Source: Spongiivirga sp046524175 (GTDB lineage Bacteria > Bacteroidota > Bacteroidia > Flavobacteriales > Flavobacteriaceae). Taken from it: a stretch of DNA of 64,000 bases. Both the position numbers and the translations under genes were made by a program. This document shows, piece after piece, positions 62,980 through 64,000 of the stretch (position 1 is its first letter; each line of letters opens with the position of its first letter). Below the pieces are notes generated by a model. It did no database searches and had not been told where the DNA came from. It saw only the letters and a list, made by a program, of their open reading frames with translations. The stretch lies in NCBI RefSeq assembly GCF_046524175.1, contig NZ_JBEFZF010000005.1, forward strand, positions 324,712-388,711. The letters are read 5' to 3'.

Positions 62980-63587
62980 TAGTGTTCGTGATTTGATTGT
63001 ATGAATTGATTAAGTACGGTTAAACCCTTTTCGGTCACAATGGCTCGAAGGTGATATTCAAGATAATGCTCCATAAGATCGTTCGCCGTATAAGTCTCTT
63101 TTGGAAATAATTTATCGTCTTTAATACCAGACATTCCATTAAAGTACATACGTGCAACAAAGTCGACATCAAGGTCTTTTCTAAAAATTCCTTGATCGAT
63201 TCCACGTTGCAAATTTTCTGATACACTTTCGTGCATTACCTCAAATTGTTTCCAACTAAGGTTCTCGAAAATCTTCGGATAGTATTTTTTAAGTTGATAC
63301 TGCGGTGATGCCTTTTCATTTTTTAGATGAAGCATCACAAATCGTTTTATATGATAAAGCTCTTCAATAGGATTTGGCGTGTTTTCACAAATAGCATCAA
63401 TTCCTATACAAATTTTGTCAAATAAGTGAAATGTACTTGCCTCCACTAGTCTGGTCTTGTTTTCATAATGGGTATAAATAGTCTTTTTGGAGATTCCCAT
63501 TTCTTCAGCAAGATCATCCATAGTGACGCTTTTGAAACCAATGTCCAAAAACATTTCTGTCGCTTTATGAAGTATTTTATTTTTCAT
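62979..63587 (-). CDS. TetR/AcrR-family transcriptional repressor
   Basis: 202 residues. The N-terminal helix-turn-helix (TMDDLAEEMGISKKTIYTHYENK, residues 22-45) is typical of TetR; the C-terminal part is the helical ligand-binding/dimer domain. It is the first gene of the efflux operon, and a palindrome at 63610-63637 lies in its promoter, so autoregulation released by an exported compound is the simple model. Confidence 0.92.
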   Translation of the reverse strand: MKNKILHKATEMFLDIGFKSVTMDDLAEEMGISKKTIYTHYENKTRLVEASTFHLFDKICIGIDAICENTPNPIEELYHIKRFVMLHLKNEKASPQYQLKKYYPKIFENLSWKQFEVMHESVSENLQRGIDQGIFRKDLDVDFVARMYFNGMSGIKDDKLFPKETYTANDLMEHYLEYHLRAIVTEKGLTVLNQFIQSNHEH

Positions 63588-63596
63588 AGTGGACAG

Positions 63597-63629
63597 TAAA
63601 AGTAGTTAAGGAAACTTTATGTACGGCAA
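63597..63629 (-). promoter_or_regulatory. Probable promoter of the TetR/efflux operon
   Basis: On the minus strand TTG at 63627-63629, a 22-bp spacer and TACTTTTA at 63597-63604 (one base off TAnnTTTG) precede the TetR ATG by about 10 bp. The operator palindrome covers the spacer. Confidence 0.5.
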
Positions 63630-63637
63630 AAGTTTCC
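63610..63637. promoter_or_regulatory. Palindromic operator for TetR
   Basis: ggaaacttt (63610-63618) and aaagtttcc (63629-63637) are perfect 9-bp inverted arms around a 10-bp spacer, 23 bp upstream of the TetR ATG and inside the putative promoter. Size and position fit a TetR dimer site. Confidence 0.72.
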
Positions 63638-63773
63638 TAAGTTTTACAATTATTTAACATTTCATTTAAATATCGATTAACTCGTTGATAAATAAGCGTA
63701 TGCAAAACGTTTATAGGAGCTTGAAAACCTGAACTATTAGGTCATTGTTTAATTATGAAATGTCTTAAATACA

Positions 63774-63803
63774 AAAACTCCAGCTTGGGGCTGCCGGAGT
63801 TTT
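63774..63803. terminator. Terminator near the right end
   Basis: aaaactcc (63774-63781) pairs with ggagtttt (63796-63803), with A/T runs at both ends; it ends the CAP-domain gene on the minus strand. Confidence 0.72.
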
Positions 63804-63857
63804 CAATAACTAATCAATCAATATGTAATCGCAAACTAAGTTTTTATGTCTTGTTAT

Positions 63858-64000
63858 TTATTGTAGTTTAGAAAATATAGTAGTGTAGTAATACTTTCCG
63901 TTGTTATCTTTTTTAGCGGAGATTCCGATATGCGAGAAATCATCTTCCAATACTTCTCTGTGGCTATCACTATTAATCCATGCATTTACTACACCCTGGG
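63858..64000 (-). CDS. CAP/SCP-domain protein (partial, C-terminal end)
   Basis: The minus strand has an open frame from the window edge to a TAA at 63858-63860, encoding the last 46 residues. The text QGVVNAWINSDSHREVLEDD, then FSHIGISAKK and YYYTTIFSKLQ, is the C-terminal part of the CAP (cysteine-rich secretory/PR-1-like) domain: the WxxSxxHR motif, the GIS strand and the YYTxxF closing strand. The rest of the gene lies outside the window. Bacterial CAP proteins are usually exported; function is unknown. Confidence 0.75.
   Translation of the reverse strand, partial: QGVVNAWINSDSHREVLEDDFSHIGISAKKDNNGKYYYTTIFSKLQ

Noticed and set aside
1..64000. CRISPR arrays, prophage, insertion sequences, rRNA operons
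   Set aside because: No regularly spaced repeats, integrase, transposase, phage structural genes or rRNA sequence was seen on either strand.

Overview
The window looks like the chromosome of a free-living, probably marine, member of the Flavobacteriaceae (Bacteroidota). The evidence is low GC, a SusC/SusD pair, a carboxypeptidase-regulated TonB-dependent receptor, Bacteroidota families (DUF4292, DUF3078, DUF2452, SusD/RagB), several matches to the Bacteroidota -7 promoter element TAnnTTTG, and intergenic palindromes of flavobacterial type. It is mostly ordinary core chromosome with a few accessory patches. There is no CRISPR array, prophage, integrase, transposase or rRNA operon.

Layout. 1-8.8 kb: the start of a methyltransferase gene, a PaaK-like adenylate-forming enzyme, a redox trio (exported flavodoxin-like protein, ApbE flavinyltransferase, Tat-exported Gfo/Idh/MocA oxidoreductase), DUF2452, then a GH9 endoglucanase followed by a GH1 beta-glucosidase. 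8.8-15.5 kb: an envelope cluster (flippase, dUTPase, sugar nucleotidyltransferase, TPR protein, DUF4292 lipoprotein, EnvC). 15.4-18.8 kb: acyl-CoA thioesterase, secreted GH65 enzyme and a UPF0173 hydrolase. 18.9-28.8 kb: two convergent phosphate transporters, a MORN protein, and a TonB receptor with a lipoprotein built from two tandem repeats. 29-31 kb: dGTPase, then a repeat-rich patch in which a lone GIY-YIG nuclease gene lies between a broken 5' copy and an intact copy of tRNA-Asn. 31-37 kb: RseP, SCO, the ferrous iron locus feoA-feoB with two small partners, and a CBS protein. 37-44.8 kb: an all-minus accessory run of hydrolases, a trypsin-like protease, a beta-barrel and a membrane AraC regulator. 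44.9-52.3 kb: DUF3078, dxs, tadA, a ClC channel and aspS. 52.5-56.8 kb: a stand-alone SusC/SusD pair. 56.8-63.6 kb: a TetR-controlled RND efflux operon. The window ends inside a CAP-domain gene.

How the genes work together. GH9 plus GH1 form a two-step beta-glucan (cellulose or cello-oligosaccharide) route. The two phosphate transporters, both with a PhoU-like tail, probably handle inner-membrane phosphate uptake, and the neighbouring TonB receptor/lipoprotein pair could supply the outer-membrane step (inference). FeoA/FeoB, the Cys-rich mini-protein and an exported partner form a ferrous iron unit. TetR, TolC, the membrane fusion protein and the RND pump form a complete tripartite exporter with a visible palindromic operator. 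The most unusual signal is the GIY-YIG gene between tRNA-Asn copies. It looks like a minimal mobile nuclease gene that entered a tRNA gene, duplicated its first 46 nt and left the tRNA dependent on the upstream promoter. Second is the exported flavodoxin-like protein with a DAITGES motif, close to the ApbE flavinylation signature, encoded next to an ApbE gene.
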